A stretch of 64,000 bases of DNA from Streptomyces sp. NBC_01306 (GTDB lineage: Bacteria; Actinomycetota; Actinomycetes; Streptomycetales; Streptomycetaceae). Location of the stretch: contig NZ_JAPEPC010000001.1 in assembly GCF_026340465.1 (NCBI RefSeq), positions 4,965,001 through 5,029,000 on the forward strand. The letters run 5' to 3'. Below are positions 51,025 to 59,635 of the stretch, piece after piece. The translations under genes were made by a program, and so were the position numbers. Below the pieces are notes generated by a model, which searched no databases, had not been told where the DNA came from, and saw only the letters and a program-made list of their open reading frames with translations. Each line of letters begins with the position of its first letter. Positions within the stretch are counted from its first letter, which is position 1.

Positions 51025-51299
51025 CGGAGGCGGCCGGGCGGTGGCCGGGCGGCGGCCTCGCGACGGCCCGGCGGCAGCCGTGCGGGGCGCCATTGCGCGC
51101 GATTGTGCGAAGCGCCGGAAGGAGAGCGCCCGCCGGGTGCCGAGTTGGTGGGTTCTCCCTATGGGGCCGGAGCGCGGGAACCCCCTAGCGTCGGGGCCAG
51201 GAAACGTCGGGTGTGCCGCCGAGGCGTGCTGAGTGCAATGTGTGCTGTGCGATATGTGCTGTGCCACGGATCCTGCCCGGCTCTGCGGAATGAGAGTGC
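51025..51299. other. Intergenic region between permease and EamA genes
   Basis: 275 nt without a gene. GC-rich at the left, and near 51235-51270 a direct repeat around ATGTGTGCTGTGC / ATATGTGCTGTGC. No certain promoter. Confidence 0.5.
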
Positions 51300-52364
51300 G
51301 TGACAAGCACAGCGGGCAAGCTCGGGCGTGCGGTGCGCGACGGCGGAGTGCCGCCGGTACTGGCTGCCGCTTTCCTCTGGGGCACAGTCGGCCCCGCCGA
51401 GATCCTGGCCGGAACCAGCGCGTCGCCGGTGGCGATCGGCGCCTGCCGGATGCTCGTCGGGGGTTTCGTCCTGGGGCTGTTCACCGCGCGGTGGGCGGGA
51501 GTCCGGACGCTGTGGCACCGGCAGGCCCGTTGGTGGATGCTGGTGAGCGTCCTGGTCACCGCCGCCTTCCAGGCGTGCTTCCTGGAAGCGGTGGACCGCA
51601 GCGGCGCCGCCCTGGCGACCGCCGTGACCTTCGGTACGGTCCCGGTCGTGACGGGGATCTGCGGGCGGGTCCTGAACGGTGAGCGGCTGAGCGGGCGGTG
51701 GGCCTGCGGCACCGTCTGCGCGATCAGCGGCATCGCGCTGCTGCTCGTACCGGCCGGTGGCGGGCCGGGCGGCGGCGGCCCGGCCGACAGTACGGGCGGC
51801 GTGCTGCTCGGGCTGATCGCCGGAGCCAGCTTCGGGGTCTACATCTCGGCGACCAAACGGCTCGGCGACCGGGGCGCGGACACCACCGCCGCTGCCCCGG
51901 CGAGTGTGCTGTGCGCGGGAATCCTGGTCTCGCCCTGGGTCTTCGCCCACCCGGACGGGCTTGCCGAACCGCGGACGCTGATCCTGGTCGGCTGGCTGGC
52001 GCTCGCCACGACCGCCCTGGGCTATCTACTGTTCACCAGGGGCGTGGTCCGGATCAGCGGGGCCACGACCGGCACGCTCAGCCTGGCCGAACCGCTGGTC
52101 GCCACGGTGCTGGGGATCGCGCTGCTCGGCGAGCGGCTGAGCAGGTCCGGGATGGCGGGCGCGGTGCTCCTGCTGGGCGGACTGGTCCTGGTCTCCGCCC
52201 CGGCCCGCCGCAGCGGCCGTCCGGCCGGTGACCGGGACGAGGCGGTCGCGGCAGGTCTCCCGGGGGACGCCGGGGGACACGGTGAGAGCCACGCCTCCCG
52301 TACGGGGCGCGAAGAGGGCCACGCCTCCCGCGCCGCCCGGACGGGAGCGCGCGAGGAGACGTAG
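51300..52364 (+). CDS. EamA/DMT-family transporter
   Basis: A 354-residue membrane protein with ten predicted helices in two homologous halves (first EamA repeat about 17-145, second about 170-295), an exporter of metabolites or amino acids such as RhaT/YdcZ-type permeases. The second half contains LAEPLVATVLGIALLGERLS, the typical EamA end of repeat. The last 55 residues are hydrophilic and charged. GTG at 51300; only a weak GAG-type site precedes it. Convergent with the radical SAM gene. Confidence 0.85.
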   Translation: MTSTAGKLGRAVRDGGVPPVLAAAFLWGTVGPAEILAGTSASPVAIGACRMLVGGFVLGLFTARWAGVRTLWHRQARWWMLVSVLVTAAFQACFLEAVDRSGAALATAVTFGTVPVVTGICGRVLNGERLSGRWACGTVCAISGIALLLVPAGGGPGGGGPADSTGGVLLGLIAGASFGVYISATKRLGDRGADTTAAAPASVLCAGILVSPWVFAHPDGLAEPRTLILVGWLALATTALGYLLFTRGVVRISGATTGTLSLAEPLVATVLGIALLGERLSRSGMAGAVLLLGGLVLVSAPARRSGRPAGDRDEAVAAGLPGDAGGHGESHASRTGREEGHASRAARTGAREET

Positions 52365-52374
52365 CCGGACAGAG

Positions 52375-52401
52375 GGACCGCCGGATACGGCTCAGCGGTC
52401 C
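52375..52401. terminator. Weak stem between convergent genes
   Basis: GGACCGC (52375-52381) pairs with GCGGTCC (52395-52401) across 13 nt, between the EamA stop and overlapping the radical SAM stop. Confidence 0.4.
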
Positions 52402-53774
52402 TGGTAGGACGACATGGCGTCGTTCACCCGGGGGGAGAAGAACAGCGGGCCGATCGCGTCCGCCCAGGCCATCCCCTCCGGGGTCAGCCGCAGCACTCCG
52501 CCGTCCCGGGTGAGCCAGCCCCGCTCGGTGACCAGGGCGAACTGGGCGGGGAAGTCTTCCTGCGGAAGGGTGCCGAACTGCGACCGGTAGCGCTCGACGT
52601 TCATTCCGTCGGCCTCCAGCAGCATGTGCAGGATGAGCATGCGGCGGCGCTCGTCGTCGTCCATGCGGAACGACCACTGCGCGCGCCGGAATTCCTCGGT
52701 CGGCGTCGCTATGTAGTCGTCAATGATGCGCCTGACCTCCGGCACGGCGACCGCGTAGTCCGTCGTGTAGTGCAGATCGGTCGTGAACGACCGTGCGCCG
52801 ACACCCAGTCCGACCATCCCGGCCTGCTGGTTGTACTCACTGATGTTGCTGTCGTCCGCGCTGTCGACGGCCGCGGTGCCGATACGGCTGAAGACCCGCA
52901 TGGACGTCTGCCGGTAGCCGGCGGCGAGCAGGTACTCCCGCCCGTACCGGTAGAGCCGCAGCCGCTGTTCGTCCCAGAGCTCGCCGCTCTTGTCGTGCCG
53001 GGCCATGAGGCCGGTCAACGGGCGGACGTACAGCGGGTAGAGGTAGATCTCCTCGGGTTCCCAGCTCAGCGCCGCGTCCAACGACACCTTGAAGCTCTGT
53101 TCCGTCTGGCCGTCGATGCCGTAGATGAGGTCGATGTTGAGGATGGGGAAAGCGGCCTCCTTCAGTCGTCCCAGCGCCGCCTCCACCTCCGACCGCTTCT
53201 GCGGCCGTACGGCTGCCCGCGCCTCCTCGTCGATGAAGCTCTGCACGCCGATGCTCAGCCGGGTGGCGCCGCGCTCCGCGAGGACCGCGATGCGGTCGGC
53301 TGTGGCGGTGGCCGGCGAGGTCTCGACCGACCACGGCACCGCCCTGAGGTCCGCGCCCATCACGTTCTCGCAGATGTCGCAGAGCTGCACCAGCTCGTCC
53401 GCGGTGAGGTACGTCGGGGTGCCGCCGCCGAATGCCGCGAGGGTGAACCCCGGTGCACCGTTGGCCTCCAGGGCCTCACGGGTGACGCGTGCCTGCCGTT
53501 CCAGGGTGCCGAGGAAGTCGCGGGTGACCTCCTCGGGTGCGCCGGTGCGGGTGAAGAGATTGCAGAAGCCGCAGCGCATTTCGCAGAAGGGGATGTGGAC
53601 GTAGAGGGAGAGCGAGTCGAGGCGCTCCCCGGCCCATAAATCGGTGAGGAGCGGCCGCTCGGTCCCGAGCCGGTAGGCCTTCTGATGCGGGTAGGCGTAC
53701 ACGTACTGCTTGTACGGCGTGGTCGGTTCGTCGGGAACGGAACGGGAGATGTGGACCGGTACAGAGGATGTCAC
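52392..53774 (-). CDS. Radical SAM protein, HemN-like (STM4012 family)
   Basis: A 460-residue radical SAM enzyme similar to coproporphyrinogen III dehydrogenase but of the STM4012-type subgroup, recognised by the opening PYKQYVYAYPHQKAYR. The cluster motif is CEMRCGFC (about residues 66-73); GGGTPTYLTADEL near 120 and VETSPATATADR near 145 are shared with HemN. The C-terminal half keeps the HemN accessory domain (GLGVGARSF, then LLEADGMNVERYRSQFG). GTG at 53774 is the best start. True HemN is not implied, and the STM4011/4013/4014 partners are not next to it. Substrate unknown. Confidence 0.8.
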   Translation of the reverse strand: MTSSVPVHISRSVPDEPTTPYKQYVYAYPHQKAYRLGTERPLLTDLWAGERLDSLSLYVHIPFCEMRCGFCNLFTRTGAPEEVTRDFLGTLERQARVTREALEANGAPGFTLAAFGGGTPTYLTADELVQLCDICENVMGADLRAVPWSVETSPATATADRIAVLAERGATRLSIGVQSFIDEEARAAVRPQKRSEVEAALGRLKEAAFPILNIDLIYGIDGQTEQSFKVSLDAALSWEPEEIYLYPLYVRPLTGLMARHDKSGELWDEQRLRLYRYGREYLLAAGYRQTSMRVFSRIGTAAVDSADDSNISEYNQQAGMVGLGVGARSFTTDLHYTTDYAVAVPEVRRIIDDYIATPTEEFRRAQWSFRMDDDERRRMLILHMLLEADGMNVERYRSQFGTLPQEDFPAQFALVTERGWLTRDGGVLRLTPEGMAWADAIGPLFFSPRVNDAMSSYQDR

Positions 53775-53882
53775 TTCCGTGATGCTTCCTTCCGGGGTCG
53801 ATCGGGTCCCACAGATAGTCGCGCCACGTGTCAGCATGATCGACTCAGCGTCACGGATGGCATGGGCTGAAATGCCGAACTC

Positions 53883-53908
53883 TTTGGCTTTCCCTTTGCC
53901 AAATTTGG
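53883..53908. promoter_or_regulatory. AT-rich palindromes between divergent genes
   Basis: TTTGGC (53883-53888) faces GCCAAA (53898-53903), and CCAAATTTGG is a perfect 10-bp palindrome at 53899-53908. They share half-sites and lie about 110 nt from both divergent starts, in the only AT-rich patch of the region. Confidence 0.45.
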
Positions 53909-54012
53909 AGGCTTCTGTGACTTGCCGAGACTCCGTGCCTCTGGGATGGAAGCGCCTGCGGGCGCTCCGGGAAGGGGAGTTGGGCTGAAACTCCGGCCCC
54001 ACTGCGATAACC

Positions 54013-55176
54013 ATGGCGTCCATGAAGCGACTACTCATAGCGGCCGGCGGTGGCGGCGACGCCATCGCGACGGCGATGGTGCACGCCGCTCTGCATGGGC
54101 CTGACGAGCCCGCACTCGTTCTGACGTACGCCTGGGAGCGGCTGGTGGTCGACCCGGTGCCGGGGCCGCGCCGGCCGTCCGACTTCACCGGAACCGTCAC
54201 GGCCGGCCCCACCCTGCGGCTGGTCACCCCCCGTTCCGCACCCCGGCCGCCGGCCGGATCACTCCTGCCCCGCCTCTCGGCCGACCTGCGGCCCGCGCTC
54301 GGTCTGCTCGATCCCTACGCGGGGGCGTCGGGGCTCGCGCGGCAGATCGAGGAGGCCGCCGCGTACTGCGAGGCCGGACATGTCGACGTCGTCGATGTCG
54401 GCGGCGACATCCTGGCCGACGGCACCGAGCCCACCCTGCGCAGCCCGCTCGGGGACGCGCTGGTCCTCGCCGCCTGCGCACGCACCGGGATCCCCACCTC
54501 GGTGCATGTTGCGGGCCCCGGTCTCGACTCCGAGGTGCCCGAGGCCGCCCTGCTGCCGCTGCTCGGCGACCCGCTGCACACCCTGACCCACGCGGACACG
54601 CTGTCCGTCCAGGCCGTGTTCGACTGGCATCCGTCGGAGGCAGGCGCGCTGCTGGTCGCAGCCGCCCGGGGGATACGCGGGGTCTGCGGCACCCGGGACG
54701 CCCCGCACCCCGTCACACTCGGCGACGCCAGCCCCCACGTCTACCGCCTCACCCTGGCACGGGCTCTCGAAATCAATCCGCTGGCCAGGGCGTTGGCGGA
54801 GAGCGCGAGTCTCGCGGACGCGGAGCGGGCGAGCGAACGGGTCTGCGGCTTCTCCGAGATCGCCAGGGAACGCGCCCGCGCGGCCCAACTGGGCCAGGAG
54901 GCGGGCGAGTCACCCGGGGGCGGCACCGCGCCCAGTGAGCCACGTCCCCTGCCACGACCCATGCCACGACCCCTTCCGCGACCCCTGCCCGAGCGCTTCG
55001 CCGAGTGGGAACGCCGGACCGCGGACAGCGGCATCGCCTATGTCACCACGCGCCGCATCGCGGAGGAGCTCGCCCTGTCGCCGGCCCAACTGACGGCGCT
55101 GCGCCGCCACCTCAGTACGGCGACCCCGGCACGGCACACCCCGCCGCTGTGGCGGCTGGCGGCGGTGGAGGCGTAG
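54013..55176 (+). CDS. DUF1152-family protein
   Basis: A 387-residue cytosolic protein of the DUF1152 family. It opens MKRLLIAAGGGGDAIATAMVHAAL, a nucleotide-type glycine-rich loop, and carries DVVDVGGDILADGTEPTLRSPLGDAL (about 125-150), the family's acidic core. Residues about 300-325 form a Pro-Arg-Pro repeat (PRPLPRPMPRP) made by four 12-nt units. A helical C-terminal part follows. ATG at 54013 or the next ATG at 54022 may be used; neither has a strong ribosome site. It is divergent from the radical SAM gene. Function unknown. Confidence 0.78.
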   Translation: MASMKRLLIAAGGGGDAIATAMVHAALHGPDEPALVLTYAWERLVVDPVPGPRRPSDFTGTVTAGPTLRLVTPRSAPRPPAGSLLPRLSADLRPALGLLDPYAGASGLARQIEEAAAYCEAGHVDVVDVGGDILADGTEPTLRSPLGDALVLAACARTGIPTSVHVAGPGLDSEVPEAALLPLLGDPLHTLTHADTLSVQAVFDWHPSEAGALLVAAARGIRGVCGTRDAPHPVTLGDASPHVYRLTLARALEINPLARALAESASLADAERASERVCGFSEIARERARAAQLGQEAGESPGGGTAPSEPRPLPRPMPRPLPRPLPERFAEWERRTADSGIAYVTTRRIAEELALSPAQLTALRRHLSTATPARHTPPLWRLAAVEA

Positions 55177-55182
55177 CCGGGG

Positions 55183-55237
55183 GCGGTCCGGAAGGCCGCA
55201 CAGCGCGGCGGCGAAGCGGCGCTGTGCGGCGGACCGC
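55183..55237. terminator. Bidirectional terminator between DUF1152 and terB genes
   Basis: Inner 12-bp perfect stem (55195-55206 with 55219-55230) extended by an outer 7-bp stem GCGGTCC (55183-55189) / GGACCGC (55231-55237), with a one-sided bulge. Confidence 0.8.
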
Positions 55238-55274
55238 GCGGGCGTCTGTACCGCGCGGTGTGGGTGCTGCCGCC

Positions 55275-55730
55275 TTACAGGTCGAACTCCGTAGGGGCGA
55301 TCCCCAGCGCGAAGCACGCCTCGCGGACCACGGCCTGCTCGGACTTGTCGAAGTTTCCGTCGGCGCCGCCGATCACGATGCCGATCTGGATGACGGCGCG
55401 TGCCTCGGTGGGCTTCTTGCTGACCTTGCCGATGGTCTGCAGGACGCTGACCTTGCCGAAGTCGAAGTCGGCGGTGAGCTTCTGGCAGTAGTCGTTGAAG
55501 CGCGTCTGCAGGTCGTCCGCAGTGAAGTTCTGCAGGACATCATTGGTGGCGATCAGCGAGGCGACGCGCTGGCGCTCCGCGGGGTCGATCGAGCCGTCGG
55601 CCGCGGCGACCAGCGCGCACATGGCCATGCTGGCATCCCGGAATCCGCCGCTCTTGAGGTCGTTCTTCTTCGCGTCGAGCTGCGTCTGCATCGTCTTCGC
55701 AGAGTCCTTCAAGCGGTCCCACAGGGCCAT
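55275..55730 (-). CDS. TerB-family tellurium resistance protein
   Basis: A 151-residue all-helical TerB-domain protein. Two pseudo-repeats carry acidic loops of the kind expected for metal binding: LVAAADGSIDPAERQRV (about 41-57) and IGGADGNFDKSEQAVV (about 120-135). Family members take part in tellurite resistance and in membrane or stress-linked Ter complexes. No terD or terC genes are adjacent. ATG at 55730. Convergent with the DUF1152 gene. Confidence 0.92.
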   Translation of the reverse strand: MALWDRLKDSAKTMQTQLDAKKNDLKSGGFRDASMAMCALVAAADGSIDPAERQRVASLIATNDVLQNFTADDLQTRFNDYCQKLTADFDFGKVSVLQTIGKVSKKPTEARAVIQIGIVIGGADGNFDKSEQAVVREACFALGIAPTEFDL

Positions 55731-55821
55731 CAGCCGTCTCCTCGTTCACCGCGTGACCATTTTGATCACTCTTTACGGTAGGGACAACGGCCGGGCCCGT
55801 CAGTAAGTGCCCGCCGCGGTG

Positions 55822-56466
55822 TCACTCGGCGAGGGCCGCCGCGAGCCGGGTCAGGCTGTTGACCCGCCAGTCCGCCGCAGCGACGACTTCGGGGTCGTCG
55901 GCCCACATGTGGCCCCACGGTCCGCGCCGCAGATGCGCGGTGCGCAGTCCGGCCGCACGGGCGGGAAAGATGTCGTTCTGCGGATGGTCGCCCACGTACA
56001 CGGTGGCGTCCGGAGCGGCGCCCGACGCCGCGACGACCCGCTCGAAGAAGGCCGGGTCGGGCTTGCCGACGCCCCACTCGTCCGATGTGACGACGAGATC
56101 GGCGGGCAGATCGAGACCACGCAGCAACTCACCCGCCTTCACTGTCTGGTTACCGGCGACGACGACCCGGAAGCCGAGCCCGCGCAGCGCCGAGAGAGCG
56201 GGGCGTACGTCGGGGTAGAGGTCGCTCTCGTCGAGGTGTTCGCCACGGCCCGCGACCTCCCGTGCCCGGTACGCCTCGGCGATGTCCATGCCGGGTTTGA
56301 GCAGCCGCAGGGCGTCGGTGTTGTCACGTCCTTGGGCGGTGACCGCGCCGACGAGCGCGGACACGGTGTGGGAGGGGATTCCGAGCCAGTCCGCCCAGGA
56401 ACGCCAGTACCGGTCGTCCCGGGTGAGGGTCTCGCCGACGTCGAACACGATCGTCTCAATCACCAT
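55822..56466 (-). CDS. HAD-superfamily hydrolase
   Basis: A 214-residue phosphatase-type HAD protein. Motif I is IVFDVGETLTRDD (residues 6-18): the first Asp is present but the second acidic position (DxD) is Gly-Glu, as in subfamily IA members with FDVGET. Motif III Lys lies in SDEWGVGKPDPAFF and motif IV in YVGDHPQND. The cap is helical, inserted after motif I. Substrate unknown. Start at ATG 56466 or the overlapping GTG at 56463; only 91 nt separate it from the divergent regulator gene. Confidence 0.87.
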   Translation of the reverse strand: MVIETIVFDVGETLTRDDRYWRSWADWLGIPSHTVSALVGAVTAQGRDNTDALRLLKPGMDIAEAYRAREVAGRGEHLDESDLYPDVRPALSALRGLGFRVVVAGNQTVKAGELLRGLDLPADLVVTSDEWGVGKPDPAFFERVVAASGAAPDATVYVGDHPQNDIFPARAAGLRTAHLRRGPWGHMWADDPEVVAAADWRVNSLTRLAAALAE

Positions 56467-56557
56467 GCGCACAGTACGGTGCGCGGGAGCCGCCGACGGG
56501 CTGCCGCGATGAACACGCGGGCGGCGGTTCCGGTGCGCGTGGCAGACTGGCTGTCCG

Positions 56558-57460
56558 ATGAACCTCGACTCCACCGACCTCGCGCTCGTCCACCTCCTCC
56601 AGGAGGACGGCCGCACGTCCTACGAGACGCTCGCCGCACGCGTCGGTCTCTCCCGCGCAGCCGCCCGGGCACGGGCGCTGCGGCTGACCGAGGACGGGAT
56701 CCTGCGGATCGTCGGTGTCATCCACCCCGCGGTGCTCGGGCGCACGGTCAGTGCCCATGTCGCCATCGATGTCGTCGGGCCCGCCGACCCCGTCGCGCGG
56801 ACCGTGGCCGGGCTCTCCGAAGCGGTCTTCGTGACGCTGACCGCAGGCCGGCGCCCGGTCATCGCGGAGCTGCGGACATCTGATTTCGACGCGCTGAGCG
56901 CCCTGGTGGCGGACGTCGCGCGGCTGCCCGGCGTACGGGGCGTCGACACGACCCCGTACACGCGCGTGCTCAAGGACCCCTATCTGCCGGTGACTTCGCC
57001 CGACGTGGTGAGCCTCGACGAGACGGACCACGCGATCCTGCGGGCGCTCCAGACCGACGGGCGCATGTCCTACGCCGAGTTGGCCGACCGGATCGCCATG
57101 TCGGCCGCCGCCGCGCGGGCCCGCTCGCTGCGCCTGCTGGATGCGGGCGTCTTCCGGGTCGCGGCCCTGGTGCGCCCGGGAACCCTCGGCATGGGCCACC
57201 TCGCGGGTTTCTCGATGCGCCGCTCCGGTGATGTGCACGGCGCGGCGGGGGTGGGCGGTCTGCTGGCAACCGAGCAGGTGCAGTTCGCCGCGGAGTGTGT
57301 GGGCCGCGCGGACGTCATCGGCACGGTGGGCGGCGAGACGCTCGCCGACGTGCTGGCTTCGCTGGAGAAACTGCGTGCGCTGGACGGCGTGCACGGTCTG
57401 GAGAGCTGGCTCCATCTGGAGCTCGTCAAGGAGCGCTACGACTCGCTGACGACGAGCTGA
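56558..57460 (+). CDS. Lrp/AsnC-family regulator with two AsnC-type DNA-binding units
   Basis: A 300-residue regulator made of two AsnC modules in tandem. Each has a helix-turn-helix: LVHLLQEDGRTSYETLAARVGLS-type (residues 10-32) and ILRALQTDGRMSYAELADRIAMS-type (about 160-182), each followed by a ligand-type alpha/beta (RAM-like) domain. Typical AsnC proteins have about 150 residues and one unit. Targets might include the amidohydrolase/permease pair downstream, since amino acid or amide metabolism is usual for the family; this is inference. Confidence 0.85.
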   Translation: MNLDSTDLALVHLLQEDGRTSYETLAARVGLSRAAARARALRLTEDGILRIVGVIHPAVLGRTVSAHVAIDVVGPADPVARTVAGLSEAVFVTLTAGRRPVIAELRTSDFDALSALVADVARLPGVRGVDTTPYTRVLKDPYLPVTSPDVVSLDETDHAILRALQTDGRMSYAELADRIAMSAAAARARSLRLLDAGVFRVAALVRPGTLGMGHLAGFSMRRSGDVHGAAGVGGLLATEQVQFAAECVGRADVIGTVGGETLADVLASLEKLRALDGVHGLESWLHLELVKERYDSLTTS

Positions 57461-57832
57461 CCGCGGCCCCTCTCCTTCTTCCCCTTCTTCTGCTTCTTTC
57501 TCCACCGCCTCTCATCTCTCTCCCCTCTTCCTTCCTCTTCCTTCCCGACGTTTCCCCTGCGCCCCGACCCGGCCGCACGCGGTTCGCTCGTACACGCTCT
57601 CCATCACAAGTGAAAAGTTCTTCATTCACCCCTCTGGATAATCTTTCGCTTGCGTCGTACTGTCGCAGTCAGCGGATCGCTCGCAGACGCTTGTCTCAGG
57701 CGTCGATTCGCTTCCCGTGGCGCTGGGTCGCCCGGCGCCTGCGAACCGCAGACGCCGACGCCCGACCCCGGCAGCAGCGCCCGCCCACCGGGAGACCGCG
57801 CACGCCCCTCCCCGTACTACCGGAGCACCCAC
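57461..57832 (+). other. Intergenic region with polypyrimidine tract and promoter candidate
   Basis: 372 nt without a gene. 57467-57546 is nearly pure C/T on the plus strand (four purines in 80 nt). At 57610-57629 GTGAA and TTCAC face each other across 10 nt, and GATAAT at 57637-57642 is a candidate -10 for the amidohydrolase gene. Confidence 0.55.
57610..57642 (+). promoter_or_regulatory. Candidate promoter/operator of the amidohydrolase gene
   Basis: Inverted repeat GTGAA (57610-57614) / TTCAC (57625-57629) lies right before GATAAT (57637-57642). An AsnC-type regulator gene is immediately upstream. A clear -35 is missing. Confidence 0.35.
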
Positions 57833-59491
57833 ATGGCCACCACGCCCGCAGCACACTCGGACCGCACCCTTCTCGTCACCGGCGGCACCGTCCACACCCT
57901 CACCCCGGCGGGCCGCGCCGAGGCCCTCGCGGTGCGCGGTGAGCGCATCGTGCACGCGGGCACGGCCGAGGAGTGCAGGGCCGCACTGGACGGCCGCGTG
58001 GACGAGCGGCTGGACCTCGGTGGACGCCAACTGATGCCCGGTTTCGTCGACGCGCACTGCCACCCGGTGATGTACGGACAGAACCTCGCCTGGGCCGACG
58101 TACGGCCCGAGACCGTCGCGGACATCGACGGGCTGGTCGCCGCGCTTCGCCGGCACGCGGAAGGGCTCCGGCCGGACGCCGCCCTGCGCGGCTTCGGCTA
58201 CGAGCACCGCAGGCTGGCCGAGGGCCGCCACCCCACCTGCCAGGACCTCGACCGGGTCGCCACCGACCGCGAGGTCTACGTGATGAACGCGTCCGGCCAC
58301 GGCGGTGTCGTGAACACCTACACCCTGCGCAAGTACGGCATCACCGCAGGCACCCCCGACCCGCTCGGCGGCCGCATCGGCCGTACGGCATCCGGCGAGC
58401 CCAACGGCGAGCTGTGGGACGGCGCCTGCGATCTGCTGACGGGACCCGACGGTGTGAAGATCACCAACCACGGCCCGAACTTCCACCTCGACGACCCGGC
58501 CGACGTCATGCGCGGCCATCTGCTGCGCGCCCAGCAGACCTTCCTCGCCGCCGGTGTCACCACCATCGGCGACGCCCAGGCGTCCCGCCGCGAACTCTCC
58601 ACGTATCTGCGCGCCCGCGACGCAGGCGACCTGCGGATGCGCACCTCCGTCTATCTGACATCGGCGCTGCTCGACACCGCCCTCGACCTCGGTCTCGGCA
58701 GCGAGCTCGGCGACGACCAACTGCGGATCCAGGGCGTCAAGCTCTACGCGGACGGCACGCTGGGCGGCTGGACCGCGTACTTCCCCGAGGGCTACGCGGC
58801 CGACTGCTGCAACCACGGGCAGCTCTACCACGACCCCGCCGAGTACGCGGACCTGGTGCTGCGTGCCCACCGGGCCGGCTTCCAGACGGCGACCCACGCC
58901 CAGTCCCCGTACGCCATCGGCATGGTCCTGGACGCCGTCGAGAAGGCGCTCGCCGACACGCCCCGCACGGACGCCCGGCACCGTGTCGAGCACTGCGGGC
59001 TGCCCACCGACGCCGAGATCGCCCGGATGCGGGAGCTGGGTGTGCACGGCGTGCTCCAGCCCCAGCACCACCTCCGTACCGGCGACGGCACGCTCACCGC
59101 GATCGGCGAGATGGGCCACCGCTACAACCCGGCGGGCCTGCTCCAGTCGGCGGGCACGGAGTTCGCGTTCAGCTCGGACGCGCCCGTCGCGCCGCCCCGG
59201 CCGTTCGAGGCGGTCGCCGCCGCCGCGAGCCGGGAGACCGTGCTCGGCACCCGGCTCGGCACCCCGGAGATGCGGCTCGCCGTCGCGGACGGCATCCGCG
59301 CGCACACGCTCGGCGGAGCGCGGGCGCTGCACCGCGAGAACGAGGTGGGCAGCCTGCGGGCCGGAGCGTTCGCCGACTTCGTCATCACGGCCGCCGACCC
59401 GTACGCGACCGACGACCTCGCCCAGCTCGCCACAGCGGGCGTCGACGAGACCTGGATCGGCGCCCGCCAGGTCTGGTCCGCAACCGCCTGA
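57833..59491 (+). CDS. Amidohydrolase (YtcJ-like, metal-dependent)
   Basis: A 552-residue cytosolic metal-dependent hydrolase of the amidohydrolase-3 (YtcJ) group, splitting amide-type C-N bonds. N-terminal beta-sandwich segment LLVTGGTVHTLTPAGRAEALAVRGERI, metal site PGFVDAHCHPVMYG (about 72-85), KLYADGTLGGWTAYF near 305, HAQSPYAIGMVLDAVE near 355, HRVEHCGLPTD near 385 and FSSDAPVAPPRPFEAV near 445. ATG at 57833 follows CGGAGC. The frame reads upstream without signals. The NCS1 permease 144 nt downstream may import the substrate, perhaps a heterocyclic amide. Confidence 0.88.
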   Translation: MATTPAAHSDRTLLVTGGTVHTLTPAGRAEALAVRGERIVHAGTAEECRAALDGRVDERLDLGGRQLMPGFVDAHCHPVMYGQNLAWADVRPETVADIDGLVAALRRHAEGLRPDAALRGFGYEHRRLAEGRHPTCQDLDRVATDREVYVMNASGHGGVVNTYTLRKYGITAGTPDPLGGRIGRTASGEPNGELWDGACDLLTGPDGVKITNHGPNFHLDDPADVMRGHLLRAQQTFLAAGVTTIGDAQASRRELSTYLRARDAGDLRMRTSVYLTSALLDTALDLGLGSELGDDQLRIQGVKLYADGTLGGWTAYFPEGYAADCCNHGQLYHDPAEYADLVLRAHRAGFQTATHAQSPYAIGMVLDAVEKALADTPRTDARHRVEHCGLPTDAEIARMRELGVHGVLQPQHHLRTGDGTLTAIGEMGHRYNPAGLLQSAGTEFAFSSDAPVAPPRPFEAVAAAASRETVLGTRLGTPEMRLAVADGIRAHTLGGARALHRENEVGSLRAGAFADFVITAADPYATDDLAQLATAGVDETWIGARQVWSATA

Positions 59492-59516
59492 CCGGTCCGA
59501 CCGGTCCGACCGGTCT
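59490..59516. repeat. 9-nt tandem repeat GACCGGTCC at the amidohydrolase stop
   Basis: Three copies at 59490, 59499 and 59508 (the last with one change), beginning inside the stop codon. Each contains the palindrome ACCGGT. Confidence 0.75.
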
Positions 59517-59635
59517 GACCTGCCGGACATCCGTACGTCCGCCGATCCGAAGCCCACTGAACCCAGGCTGTTCACCGATTACGGCACACCGCGCCCGTCC
59601 GCACCGGCGGCCGCCACCGTGAAGGAGCACCACCG

